In this document: positions 16,927-24,121 of the stretch, piece after piece | Position numbering within the stretch: the stretch's first letter is position 1 | Layout: every line of letters begins with the position of its first letter | DNA from: Eubacteriaceae bacterium | GTDB taxonomy: Bacteria; Bacillota; Clostridia; Peptostreptococcales; Anaerovoracaceae | Direction of reading: 5' to 3' | DNA length: 24,207 nucleotides | NCBI GenBank assembly: GCA_902362435.1 | Contig: CABIWW010000021.1 | Coordinates: 1 to 24,207 of the forward strand | Made by a program: the position numbers and the translations under genes | Notes under the pieces: model-generated | Seen by the model: the letters and a program-made list of their open reading frames with translations, nothing else | Databases searched by the model: none | What the model was told of the DNA's origin: nothing

Positions 16927-18142
16927 TTATTTTTGTTCGGATGACGGTTGGTAACAGTTTTCAGGGAGCTTGTCTGACCATGGAAGCAATCTGTCAATAT
17001 CTTCTCCCGGCATTTCCGAAACATTTTTTCCTCGCAGAGATTCCAGAACATATTTTATATACTCAAATGGGATAAGCTCGTTTTCCTTAGCAGTTACAAC
17101 AATGCTGTACCATATTGCGCTCGCTTGCGCACCTCTCGGAGTTTTACAGAACATCCAGTTTTTTCTGCCCATCGCAAATGGACGGACTGCCCGTTCCGCC
17201 AAATTGTTGGGAAGTTCCACTTTTCCATCAGCAAAATAATTCTTCAGATATTCCCTTTCACTCAAGGCATAATTACTGCCTTTACGAACAGTTCGCTTTC
17301 CAGCGCAGAATCTTCTCTCTTTTCTTGCAGCTACCGGAAAAATCTTCCATATCCTCTCTTACAAAGGCCTCTTTCCATTGCAGGCGCTTTTCCACAGGCT
17401 GTTCTTTTGCCTTTCTATCCAGCTCAAACAGCCTGTTGCATCTTTTTAACGCTTCCCTCTCTGATGCACTTGCCTCTTTCGGTAGCTTTGGATCAACAGC
17501 TTTCAGTGCTTCATGGAATTTCCTTCTCATATGAGTAAAGCAGCCTGTACGGATAATGCCATTTACCTTATTGTATCCATCATATCCATCACACTGTACT
17601 ATCCCTTTGTAATTCTCAAGTGCTTTTTTAGCCACATCACCATTTCGGCTGGCTGCATACTTGAACAGGACAAGCGGCTTTGCTGTATGGTTGTCACAGA
17701 AAACCCACATATAGCTCTTTGTCTGCGCTTTTCTCCCTTCCTCATTCAGCACCTGTACTGTTGTCTCATCTGCATTTATGTAATCGGATTTCAGAAGGTG
17801 ATCCCACATCCTTTCGTACAGCGGCCGGCCATAGACCTCTGATGTACGCAAAATCCAGTTAGAGATCGTCTGATCAGACAGATTCAGAGCATGCGATTTG
17901 AAATCAGAGCTGATTTTGTAAACCGGGTCACGGTTTTCAAACTTCCTGTCTATGACATATGCAGCCATGGATGGGTAAAGGAATGATCCTGCCAGCAGCG
18001 GCTTTGGCGATTCAGCCTGCAGTATGGGTGTATGGAGCTCTTTCTTTTCACATTCTCTGCATACATAGTGCTGCGTGATATGCTCATGCACGACCACCTT
18101 TGCAGGAATGATCTCAACCTCTTTTCGTACCGTCTTCTTCAT
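16927..18142 (-). pseudogene. IS66 transposase TnpC, N-terminus missing and two frameshifts
   Basis: The first block (18142 to 17282) starts MKKTVRKEVEIIPAKV, normally an internal segment of TnpC, and carries the zinc-finger pair CREC, the DDE region YINADETTVQVLNEEGR with CDGYDGYNKV, and CFTHMRRKFHEA. A middle frame gives EDSALESELFVK. A third frame (17265 to 16927) gives YALSEREYLKN, NNLAERAVRPFAMGRKNW and TPRGAQASA. Shifts lie at about 17300-17330 and 17275-17284. The usual first 100 or so residues are gone, with a stop just upstream of the ATG. The transposase is inactive. It is oriented with the surrounding operon. Confidence 0.9.
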
Positions 18143-18159
18143 CTCTTTATTATATTACA

Positions 18160-18192
18160 AAAGCCTTGAAATTTCAATGCTTTCAAGGCTTT
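18160..18192. repeat. Perfect 12-bp hairpin inside the IS66 remnant
   Basis: AAAGCCTTGAAA and TTTCAAGGCTTT enclose a 9-base loop, between the tnpA-like ORF and the truncated tnpC. In the minus direction it ends in TTTT, so it may terminate transcription entering the element. It lies near the place where tnpB and the tnpC start are missing. Confidence 0.6.
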
Positions 18193-18251
18193 ATCCTTTG
18201 TGTTTTCCCCTGCTTTTGAAGCTTTCCCGCCACTCTTTCAAGCTCTTTTTT

Positions 18252-18431
18252 TCATATCATTTCAAGCAACATTTCCATTCCCTTCTGCCCAAAACCTTTC
18301 CCCTTCTGCGGCCAGTGTATCACTCCTCTTTTTCTATATACTTTCGTACACCATTCCTTTTCTGATACAGGCGCTCTATTCACTCTCTCAAATATGTCCA
18401 TCCAATACGCGATGTCTTCTTTGCTGTACAT
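18252..18431 (-). CDS. Small IS66 TnpA-like ORF, probably truncated
   Basis: A 59-residue ORF beginning MYSKEDIAYWMDIFERVNRAP; GGAGG lies 7 bases before this ATG, so it is preferred to the open frame running up to 18500. The Trp-rich start and SEKEWC resemble the helix-turn-helix accessory protein TnpA of IS66, usually about 100 residues. The C-terminal part (KGKGFGQKGMEM) does not look like that family and may come from the deletion junction. Function is not expected. Confidence 0.45.
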   Translation of the reverse strand: MYSKEDIAYWMDIFERVNRAPVSEKEWCTKVYRKRGVIHWPQKGKGFGQKGMEMLLEMI

Positions 18432-18501
18432 AGCAATCCTCCGTTTCTTCATTTGAATATGTCCTGCTGACATTTTATCGGAGGTTCCTTCTCTTTTCAA
18501 T

Positions 18502-18523
18502 GTGCCTGCTATTTGGGGATTAC
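18502..18523. repeat. IS66 right terminal inverted repeat
   Basis: It reads GTGCCTGCTATTTGGGGA onward and is the reverse complement of the left repeat with one mismatch. Confidence 0.93.
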
Positions 18524-18531
18524 GTAAAATC
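18524..18531. repeat. 8-bp target site duplication of IS66, right copy
   Basis: GTAAAATC, identical to the left copy. Its last two bases are part of the TGA stop codon of the OFA transporter gene, so the insertion kept the stop intact. Confidence 0.92.
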
Positions 18532-19774
18532 AGAAAACTTTCTTTCCGAGTTCTTTATTCAGAGCCTTAGCTAGGATAAACATAACAATTCCGCAAAGCA
18601 GTACACCCGCCGCCGAAACGATTAAAAATGTCTCTGCTCCTCTAATAGCCAGCTGCGGTCCTATGAAGGAGCCTATCAGCGTACCGACCTGTGCCAGACC
18701 GAAGTTGATACCGAAATTTTTAGTACCGTAAGCTCTCATCAGTATTACTGCAATTAACGTTGAAAATGCGCTGACCTCCAAGCCTATAAAAGCAACGAAT
18801 ACAATATACATCGGTGTGCTTTGTGCGTTTGTTAAAATAAAGAACAAAGTCATAACGAAAACCGCCAGACATGCAATTGCTATGATTTTAACAGGGCCCA
18901 GAACCTTGTCTGAAATTCCTCCTACAACAATCGCACTAATTCCCATTATCATTGAGAATATCGTGTAAATCCATGCGGCTGTAGCTTGTGAAGCTCCCGT
19001 GATTTCACCGGTCAATATTATAAAGTTGCCCTGTATACCGGATGTCAGTATGGTTCCCGTCAGACTGGCAATCGTGATAAGCCAGAAGGATTTTAATGTT
19101 ATCAGCTTTTTCCAGCCAACATCCTTTATGCCTTCTGCCTCACCGCCTTCCAGTATCTCATACTCGGGCTCTTCCCAGCCCTCAGGTTTGTATCCTTCCG
19201 GCGCCTGCAGCAATATAAATCCCGAAAGAATCGTAATTCCGCCTATTACCAATGCAAAAACCACAATAGTCGGCGTAACATGTATAGCACTAGTCATTCT
19301 TTCACATACAGGAACTACTAGTGCACCTGCAAGAAAGATTCCTACAGACAATGCTCCTGTAACAAGACCTCTCTTGTCCGGGAACAGTTCTCCCAGATTT
19401 GCAATCTGCGCAACATATATACAATAGACAAATAATGATGCAAATCCACCGATAGCAATCACATAAATCCATGCATTAGGCGCGAAGGCTGCCACCAGTA
19501 CCGAAACCGTAAATCCAAGACCACAGACCTTTAATACAAAACGATTTCCGAATTTTGCCTTCAATTTTCCCCCTATAAGACTGCCCGGAATAGACATAAA
19601 CATCATAACGGAGTATGCCATTACCACGATGGTAGGATCCCAGCCCTTCATTGAAAGCGGCCCTATAAATACAGATAAACAATTTAAAAATGCCGATGTC
19701 ATGCCGACCAACATAACCAGAACAAGCATTGGCCAACGTAATTTGTCAATTCTTTTTGTCGATAATTCGCTCAT
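18530..19774 (-). CDS. MFS transporter, OFA (oxalate/formate antiporter-like) family
   Basis: A 414-residue, roughly 12-helix protein and first gene of unit B. The signature after helix 6, LLQAPEGYKPEGWEEPEYE (about residues 187-205), is characteristic of the OFA branch of the major facilitator superfamily, which exchanges small carboxylates. A charged central loop runs to about residue 227 (GGEAEGIKDVGWKKL). GGAGGG precedes the ATG by about 6 bases. The leader is about 134 bases long and holds a hairpin at 19818-19853. The IS66 element lies at its stop codon and separates it from the methyl-transfer genes it probably once shared a transcript with. The substrate is unknown; a carboxylate linked to the locus pathway is the natural guess. 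Confidence 0.87.
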   Translation of the reverse strand: MSELSTKRIDKLRWPMLVLVMLVGMTSAFLNCLSVFIGPLSMKGWDPTIVVMAYSVMMFMSIPGSLIGGKLKAKFGNRFVLKVCGLGFTVSVLVAAFAPNAWIYVIAIGGFASLFVYCIYVAQIANLGELFPDKRGLVTGALSVGIFLAGALVVPVCERMTSAIHVTPTIVVFALVIGGITILSGFILLQAPEGYKPEGWEEPEYEILEGGEAEGIKDVGWKKLITLKSFWLITIASLTGTILTSGIQGNFIILTGEITGASQATAAWIYTIFSMIMGISAIVVGGISDKVLGPVKIIAIACLAVFVMTLFFILTNAQSTPMYIVFVAFIGLEVSAFSTLIAVILMRAYGTKNFGINFGLAQVGTLIGSFIGPQLAIRGAETFLIVSAAGVLLCGIVMFILAKALNKELGKKVF

Positions 19775-19817
19775 TTTATCCCTCCTGTAGTGTAAATTTG
19801 TTGAATAAGTTTTTAGC

Positions 19818-19853
19818 GGCTATAACCGCTGTGCTTCAGCAGTTTTTATAGCC
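19818..19853 (-). promoter_or_regulatory. 5'-leader hairpin of unit B
   Basis: GGCTATAA pairs with TTATAGCC (8 bp) and an inner GCTG-CAGC stem closes a 5-base loop, about 45 bases before the transporter ATG. It is not followed by a U-tract, so it is not a terminator as written. It could influence mRNA stability or bind a regulator; it matches no riboswitch I recognise. Confidence 0.4.
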
Positions 19854-19915
19854 TCCTTTTTTAGATTCATGGTCTGAATTCACCTTAATTGTAATATTTC
19901 CCTTATTATCATTCA

Positions 19916-19944
19916 TTTACAAAAGAGAGTATTTTCTTTTACAA
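19916..19944 (-). promoter_or_regulatory. Promoter of unit B (sigma-A type)
   Basis: In the minus direction TTGTAA (19939-19944), 17 bases, TGTAAA (19916-19921), followed by TGAATGATAATA. GTAATTTT just upstream is shared with the unit A promoter. The predicted start point is near 19908. Confidence 0.72.
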
Positions 19945-19990
19945 AATTACTTTTTTGCAAATTTCAAATATATTCTGATTTTATTGATAT

Positions 19991-20025
19991 CTAATTGTAC
20001 ATGTACATATAACCAATTGTACATA
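19991..20025. promoter_or_regulatory. Paired 22-bp-spaced operator upstream of unit B
   Basis: CTAATTGTACATG at 19991 and CCAATTGTACATA at 20013 are direct repeats, start-to-start 22 bp. The first starts 46 bases beyond the -35 box, 11 bases (about one helical turn) closer than in unit A. An extra TGTACA at 20002-20007 makes a small palindrome with the first copy. This is the best-conserved pair of the three. Confidence 0.75.
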
Positions 20026-20030
20026 AATAT

Positions 20031-20091
20031 GTAGGCTTCCGGCACACTGTCATCGATAGGCTCCGCCGGTATTCCGGCCTACCCCGGCTAA
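20031..20091. other. GC-rich imperfect inverted repeat in an AT-rich spacer
   Basis: GTAGGC pairs with GCCTAC and CCGGC with GCCGG around a loop, in a segment much richer in G and C than the bases around it. It lies between the operator of unit B and the terminator of unit C. I cannot assign it: it may be a degenerate repeat or a remnant of a mobile element. The whole gene-free stretch 19775-20189 holds the leader hairpin, promoter, operator, this repeat and the terminator. Confidence 0.35.
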
Positions 20092-20121
20092 GTGAAATAA
20101 AGCCCAAAATGAGATTTTCTG

Positions 20122-20168
20122 ATTTTTAAAAAGTATCGTACCAGCATGCTTTGCTGGTACGATACTTT
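20122..20168 (-). terminator. Strong intrinsic terminator of unit C
   Basis: A perfect 17-bp stem (20130-20146 with 20152-20168, starting AAAGTATCGTACCAGCA) with a 5-base loop lies 21 bases after the C45 stop codon. In the minus direction it runs straight into TTTTT. It separates unit C from the promoter of unit B. Confidence 0.88.
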
Positions 20169-20189
20169 GTTGATTGATGTATAAAGCTC

Positions 20190-21848
20190 TTAATAAGCAC
20201 CGAAGTAATTATATCCACCCGGCTTTTTGATGCCGAAGCATTCAAGCTGAGCGATAAGCTTCTTTGAATAAAGCTGCGATTCCGCCATGTATGATAACGC
20301 TTCGCTTAGTATTTCCAGATAATCACATTCCGCGCCGCCGTCATGCCTGCAAAGAATCGCATGGGCTTGCCTGTTCAGCGCGCATTCATATGCGACATAT
20401 GCTTTATCCAGCAGACCTTCCAGAGCCTCCTGCGTCGCGTAATCTTTCTGAAGCGATTCACTTGAATTAAGTACCTTTCTATAAAATGCTCTTGCTTCAT
20501 AGAAATCGATAAGGAATGTTTCATTTCTCATTGTTTCAAGCATTTCAAAAGGATCCTCCAGTATCTGCATTTTTACAAATTCTCCCATGGAGCCTGCAGG
20601 AGTGCCTGTCCCGCTTGCCGTACCGAGCATGAAATACGCAGTCATATCTGACGGATGCATGATTGCCTGATGAGTATACTCCAGCAGATTATACCCCTTC
20701 ATTGATTCCGGTTCATTGGTATGCCATTCATTTGTTTCGGGATCATACCAGTCATCCGAACGCATCATCTTACGGATAGACTCGTAATCAATACCTCCGT
20801 CCTCTATTGCTTTTGCAAGGAACTTTGATACAGTAGCAAATCTGCACTTTGAATCATTTTGCCATAAAGCATATTCGGGTATATTCCACTCTAATGTGTC
20901 TTTTGCCGCGAAGTGATTCGTACTTACAACGTAATTACCTTCTTCGCCCGCATCTCCCGGCCTGCGAATATTGTAATGATCGCTGTTCGTTTCGGTTACA
21001 GAAATATTTCCCGCAAGGTCGGTCGTAATAAGGTTTCCCACAGCTCCTACTCTAGGTATCAGCTTAAGGAATTCCTGCGCGTCCTGCGGAGTTTTACATT
21101 TTGTAGTGAAATAATGATCCATTATTTCAGGGAAAATACCCCAGTCACAATCTACAGGTGAAAAGTTCGCCGTACATGTCCATGTGAATCCCGCACTGGT
21201 CATGCCGATCTGGCAAAATGGACTTACAATAGCACCGAAACAGATAAAATACGGCTCATTGTCAGGATAACATATGAGTATAACTCTGTCAGGAGTTTCA
21301 TCCGAATTCGAACCGCTTATTCCTACAATGACCTCTCCGTCCTTTGTAGCCTCCCCTGCGGCCGCAAATGCATTGCACTGAGGATGAGGGATATTCGGAC
21401 CTGCCGGTGAATTATCAAAGCCAAGTTCTTCCGGATACTTCCCTTCCGGTCTTGCCCATCTTTCACCGCCGTATACTTCCGCAATCAGGAAATCGTACAA
21501 TGTAAAATCAACACCTTTGCTGGCACAGCCTGCCTGTACTCCTTCAATCCAAAGTCTGAAATCAGGGTCATATTTCTCCACAAGATATTCGATTGTTTTC
21601 ATATCTTTCATTACAGTTTTTTCGCCATGCGCTTCTAAAACCGCTGCTCTTGTTATGGTAAGAACCGAATACAATTTGTACGCAAGCTTTGCTCCGTACT
21701 GGAAACCCATTTCACGATATGAACCTTTAAGAACCATTACCTGCGGGATACCGTTTGTAATTTGTATAGGTGGAGCTATTGTCGAATAATTATCATTATG
21801 CAGATGAGCCACCTTTCTTCTTAACAGTTCCATGTCATTATACTTCAT
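20190..21848 (-). CDS. C45-type autoproteolytic acyltransferase/amidohydrolase, paralog 2
   Basis: A 552-residue paralog of the protein at 3531-5150, alignable almost end to end: both share IAPP, a GIPQ segment, YPEELGFDN, SDETPDRVI, GDAGEEGNYVV or GDAGERGNYVV, TNHFA and GSMGEFVK. The candidate self-cleavage nucleophile is C158 in PQCNAFAAAGEAT, one residue after its position in paralog 1. No signal peptide is seen. AAGGAGGG lies 7 bases before the ATG, and the upstream flavin reductase ends 24 bases earlier, so they form a two-gene operon (unit C) closed by a strong terminator. Two copies under one control system may hydrolyse different amides or form a mixed complex. The reaction (hydrolysis or acyl transfer) cannot be settled from sequence. 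Confidence 0.83.
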   Translation of the reverse strand: MKYNDMELLRRKVAHLHNDNYSTIAPPIQITNGIPQVMVLKGSYREMGFQYGAKLAYKLYSVLTITRAAVLEAHGEKTVMKDMKTIEYLVEKYDPDFRLWIEGVQAGCASKGVDFTLYDFLIAEVYGGERWARPEGKYPEELGFDNSPAGPNIPHPQCNAFAAAGEATKDGEVIVGISGSNSDETPDRVILICYPDNEPYFICFGAIVSPFCQIGMTSAGFTWTCTANFSPVDCDWGIFPEIMDHYFTTKCKTPQDAQEFLKLIPRVGAVGNLITTDLAGNISVTETNSDHYNIRRPGDAGEEGNYVVSTNHFAAKDTLEWNIPEYALWQNDSKCRFATVSKFLAKAIEDGGIDYESIRKMMRSDDWYDPETNEWHTNEPESMKGYNLLEYTHQAIMHPSDMTAYFMLGTASGTGTPAGSMGEFVKMQILEDPFEMLETMRNETFLIDFYEARAFYRKVLNSSESLQKDYATQEALEGLLDKAYVAYECALNRQAHAILCRHDGGAECDYLEILSEALSYMAESQLYSKKLIAQLECFGIKKPGGYNYFGAY

Positions 21849-21872
21849 AATTTATCCCTCCTTGATAAAAGG

Positions 21873-23876
21873 TTATATTTCCATGGCTGCTTTATAAGCT
21901 GCCTTTATGGCATCCAACAGGCTTCCTACCTTTGAAGCGTCTCCGATAATATATGTATCACAGATGTTTTTCACGTCCTCATAAAGCTGTTGATTCGGTA
22001 TATATCCTGCGGAAACGATTATATTGTCGACAGATATGATTCTTTCCTTACCTTCACACTCTACAACCGCTTTGCTTCCGTTAATTTCGGTAATCTTCGC
22101 CGATGTAATAATTTCAACGCTGTGATATTTCATCAAGTCCCTCAGCATATTGGAATTTGCTGCGCTTAAAAGCGGAGCCGCCAGGATTTTATCGGTCATT
22201 TCCACCAGCGTAACATTTCCGCCTTTTCTTGCAATGTCATACGCGATTTCACATCCGGTAAGCCCTCCGCCGACAACGATGATGTTCTTTCCCACAGCTT
22301 TGTTTCCAAGGAGAAAATCTATTGCCGAAACGACCTGTCCTTCGGCTTCACCTTTAAAGCTAAGCTTTCTCGGAGCAGCACCGCTGGCTACTATTACCGC
22401 ATCCGGAGTTTCACCTTCTATCACATCTTTGGTTACCTCTGTCCCAAAATGCACATCTATGCCAAGTTCTTTCATCTGTTTTTCATACCATGCAAGCAGA
22501 GCTTTATCAGCTTCTTTGAAATCCGGCGCAGCTGCCGCATTAAAGACACCGCCCAGCTTACTGCCTTTTTCATATATGCTTGCTTTATGACCTCTCAGAG
22601 TAAGTATTCTTGCAGCTTCCATTCCGCCGATACCGCCGCCTACGATAATAACTTTTTTCGCTTTATCCGCTCGCATCACTTTGTATTCTTCATCATGCAT
22701 CACAGATGGATCCAGCGCACATGACAGTCCTTTTCCCTGCAGCAGACTACCGAGGCATCCGTTATGACATGCTATGCAAGGTCTGATATCGTCTTCTTTG
22801 TCCGCCTTTAATTTTTCTATCCATGCCGAGTCGGCAAGAAACTGACGCGCGACTCCTACTGCATCTATCAGGCCTTCACTTACCGCTTTTGCAGACACCG
22901 CATGGTCCTCCATCCGCCCTGCACAGATTACCGGTATATTTACATGTTTTTTTATAAACGAAACATCCTCAAGGTTGCATGCTCTGCCCATATACATAGG
23001 TGGGTGCGCCCAATACCATGAATCATACGTTCCGTTATCCGCATTCAATCCATCGCAGCCTGCTTCTTCCAGAATTTTTGCTACAGCTATGCTTTCCTCA
23101 TAATCTCTTCCGAACTCAACAAAGTCTTCTCCCGGCAATGCTCCGTCATTGAATCCCTTCATCTTGCTGACAACACTATATCTTACTGTTACAGGAAAAT
23201 CCTCCCCGCAGCTTTCCTTAATACCCTTTATTATTTCACACGCCAGCCGCATTCTGTTTTCCAACGAACCGCCATACTCGTCGGTTCTGCTGTTCATGGA
23301 TTCTATAGCAAACTGATCCAGCAAATAGCCTTCATGCACTGCATGGATTTCTACTCCATCCATACCTGCATCTTTGGCCATTTTTGCCGCTAAAATCGTA
23401 TTGTCACGCAAAGTTTTTACTTCTTCTGTCGTCAACGCCCTGTGCACCATGGATGTATCCCATACATTGCGCAGCTTACTCGCGGCGATCTTAATATTTT
23501 CAATGTTCGCACCTTTTATAAATTCTACAGGTTTAGGATATATTACACGGCCTAAGCCAACTCCCAGCTGCATAAAAACCCTTGCATCTTCTTCATGTAT
23601 CTTGTTTACGAAATTCCTTAACGGTGTTCCAAAAGCATCCTTTGCTTCTGTAAGCCAGAACCCTCTCCCCCACATATCAAATATCATAGACGGCGCAGTT
23701 ACAATAAGACCTACTCCGTTCTTAGCTCTTTCCAAATAGAATTTTTCAGCCTCATAATTAAACTCATTATTGTTTATAATTGCAGTTCCCGTCATAGGGC
23801 ACATTACGAATCTGTTTTTTATCTTTACATTTCCGATCTTAAATGGAGTAAATAGTGATTTATATATTTCCTTCAT
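21873..23876 (-). CDS. NADH:flavin oxidoreductase/enoate reductase, BaiCD/FadH-like
   Basis: A 667-residue three-domain enzyme. An FMN-binding TIM barrel of the old yellow enzyme family spans about 1-360, with HAVHEGYLLDQF at 178-189 and RTDEYGGSLENR at 197-208. A [4Fe-4S] cluster follows at C367, C370, C374 and C386 (CIACHNGC ... SCAL). The FAD/NAD(P)H part has GGGIGG at 413-418 and GGGLTG at 537-542. Such enzymes reduce C=C bonds conjugated to a carbonyl; from memory the HAVHEGYLLDQF and NGTYDSWYWAHPP stretches are closest to BaiCD-type bile acid 3-oxo-delta4 reductases, but the substrate here is open. GGGAGG lies 10 bases before the ATG. It is the first gene of unit C, with promoter at 23956-23984 and a leader of about 72 bases. 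It is cytoplasmic and expected to be oxygen-sensitive. Confidence 0.87.
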   Translation of the reverse strand: MKEIYKSLFTPFKIGNVKIKNRFVMCPMTGTAIINNNEFNYEAEKFYLERAKNGVGLIVTAPSMIFDMWGRGFWLTEAKDAFGTPLRNFVNKIHEEDARVFMQLGVGLGRVIYPKPVEFIKGANIENIKIAASKLRNVWDTSMVHRALTTEEVKTLRDNTILAAKMAKDAGMDGVEIHAVHEGYLLDQFAIESMNSRTDEYGGSLENRMRLACEIIKGIKESCGEDFPVTVRYSVVSKMKGFNDGALPGEDFVEFGRDYEESIAVAKILEEAGCDGLNADNGTYDSWYWAHPPMYMGRACNLEDVSFIKKHVNIPVICAGRMEDHAVSAKAVSEGLIDAVGVARQFLADSAWIEKLKADKEDDIRPCIACHNGCLGSLLQGKGLSCALDPSVMHDEEYKVMRADKAKKVIIVGGGIGGMEAARILTLRGHKASIYEKGSKLGGVFNAAAAPDFKEADKALLAWYEKQMKELGIDVHFGTEVTKDVIEGETPDAVIVASGAAPRKLSFKGEAEGQVVSAIDFLLGNKAVGKNIIVVGGGLTGCEIAYDIARKGGNVTLVEMTDKILAAPLLSAANSNMLRDLMKYHSVEIITSAKITEINGSKAVVECEGKERIISVDNIIVSAGYIPNQQLYEDVKNICDTYIIGDASKVGSLLDAIKAAYKAAMEI

Positions 23877-23955
23877 TTCAATTTTTCCTCCCTTATTATT
23901 TACAATGTATCCGATGTTTTTTATTCAATTTTATATCTCCCAGCATTATTATTCA

Positions 23956-23984
23956 TTTATAAATCGTATAACGTTCCTTGACAA
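23956..23984 (-). promoter_or_regulatory. Promoter of unit C (sigma-A type)
   Basis: In the minus direction TTGTCA (23979-23984), 17 bases, TATAAA (23956-23961), followed by TGAATAATAATG. This is the closest of the three to consensus. The predicted start point is near 23949. Confidence 0.78.
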
Positions 23985-24041
23985 TAGATACTCTTTTATA
24001 TGATCACTTACTTTCATACTTCGATTAATGTCCCGATATGA

Positions 24042-24076
24042 AAAAAAATACAGATATATGTGACTAATTGTACATA
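24042..24076. promoter_or_regulatory. Operator upstream of unit C, one strong and one degenerate half-site
   Basis: CTAATTGTACATA at 24064 lies 79 bases beyond the -35 box, exactly where the distal half-site of unit A lies. The position 22 bp nearer (24042) reads AAAAAAATACAGA, matching the motif at 8 of 13 positions against the unit A proximal copy. The spacing supports the pair more than the sequence does. Confidence 0.6.
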
Positions 24077-24121
24077 CTGTTTCAATATACTTAGTCTACT
24101 AAAATAAAAATACAAGTATTA

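Larger units (their letters stand above)
16856..18523 (-). mobile_element. IS66-family element, internally deleted, with intact ends
   Basis: A 1668-bp element bounded by 22-bp inverted repeats with one mismatch and flanked by a perfect 8-bp direct repeat. Full IS66 elements carry tnpA, tnpB and tnpC over roughly 2.4-2.8 kb. Here only a short tnpA-like ORF, no tnpB, and a broken tnpC remain. It sits between the OFA transporter and the methyltransferase gene of unit B; removing it and one repeat restores a gap of about 85 bases between them. It cannot move by itself, but intact ends could be used by a full copy elsewhere. Confidence 0.92.
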
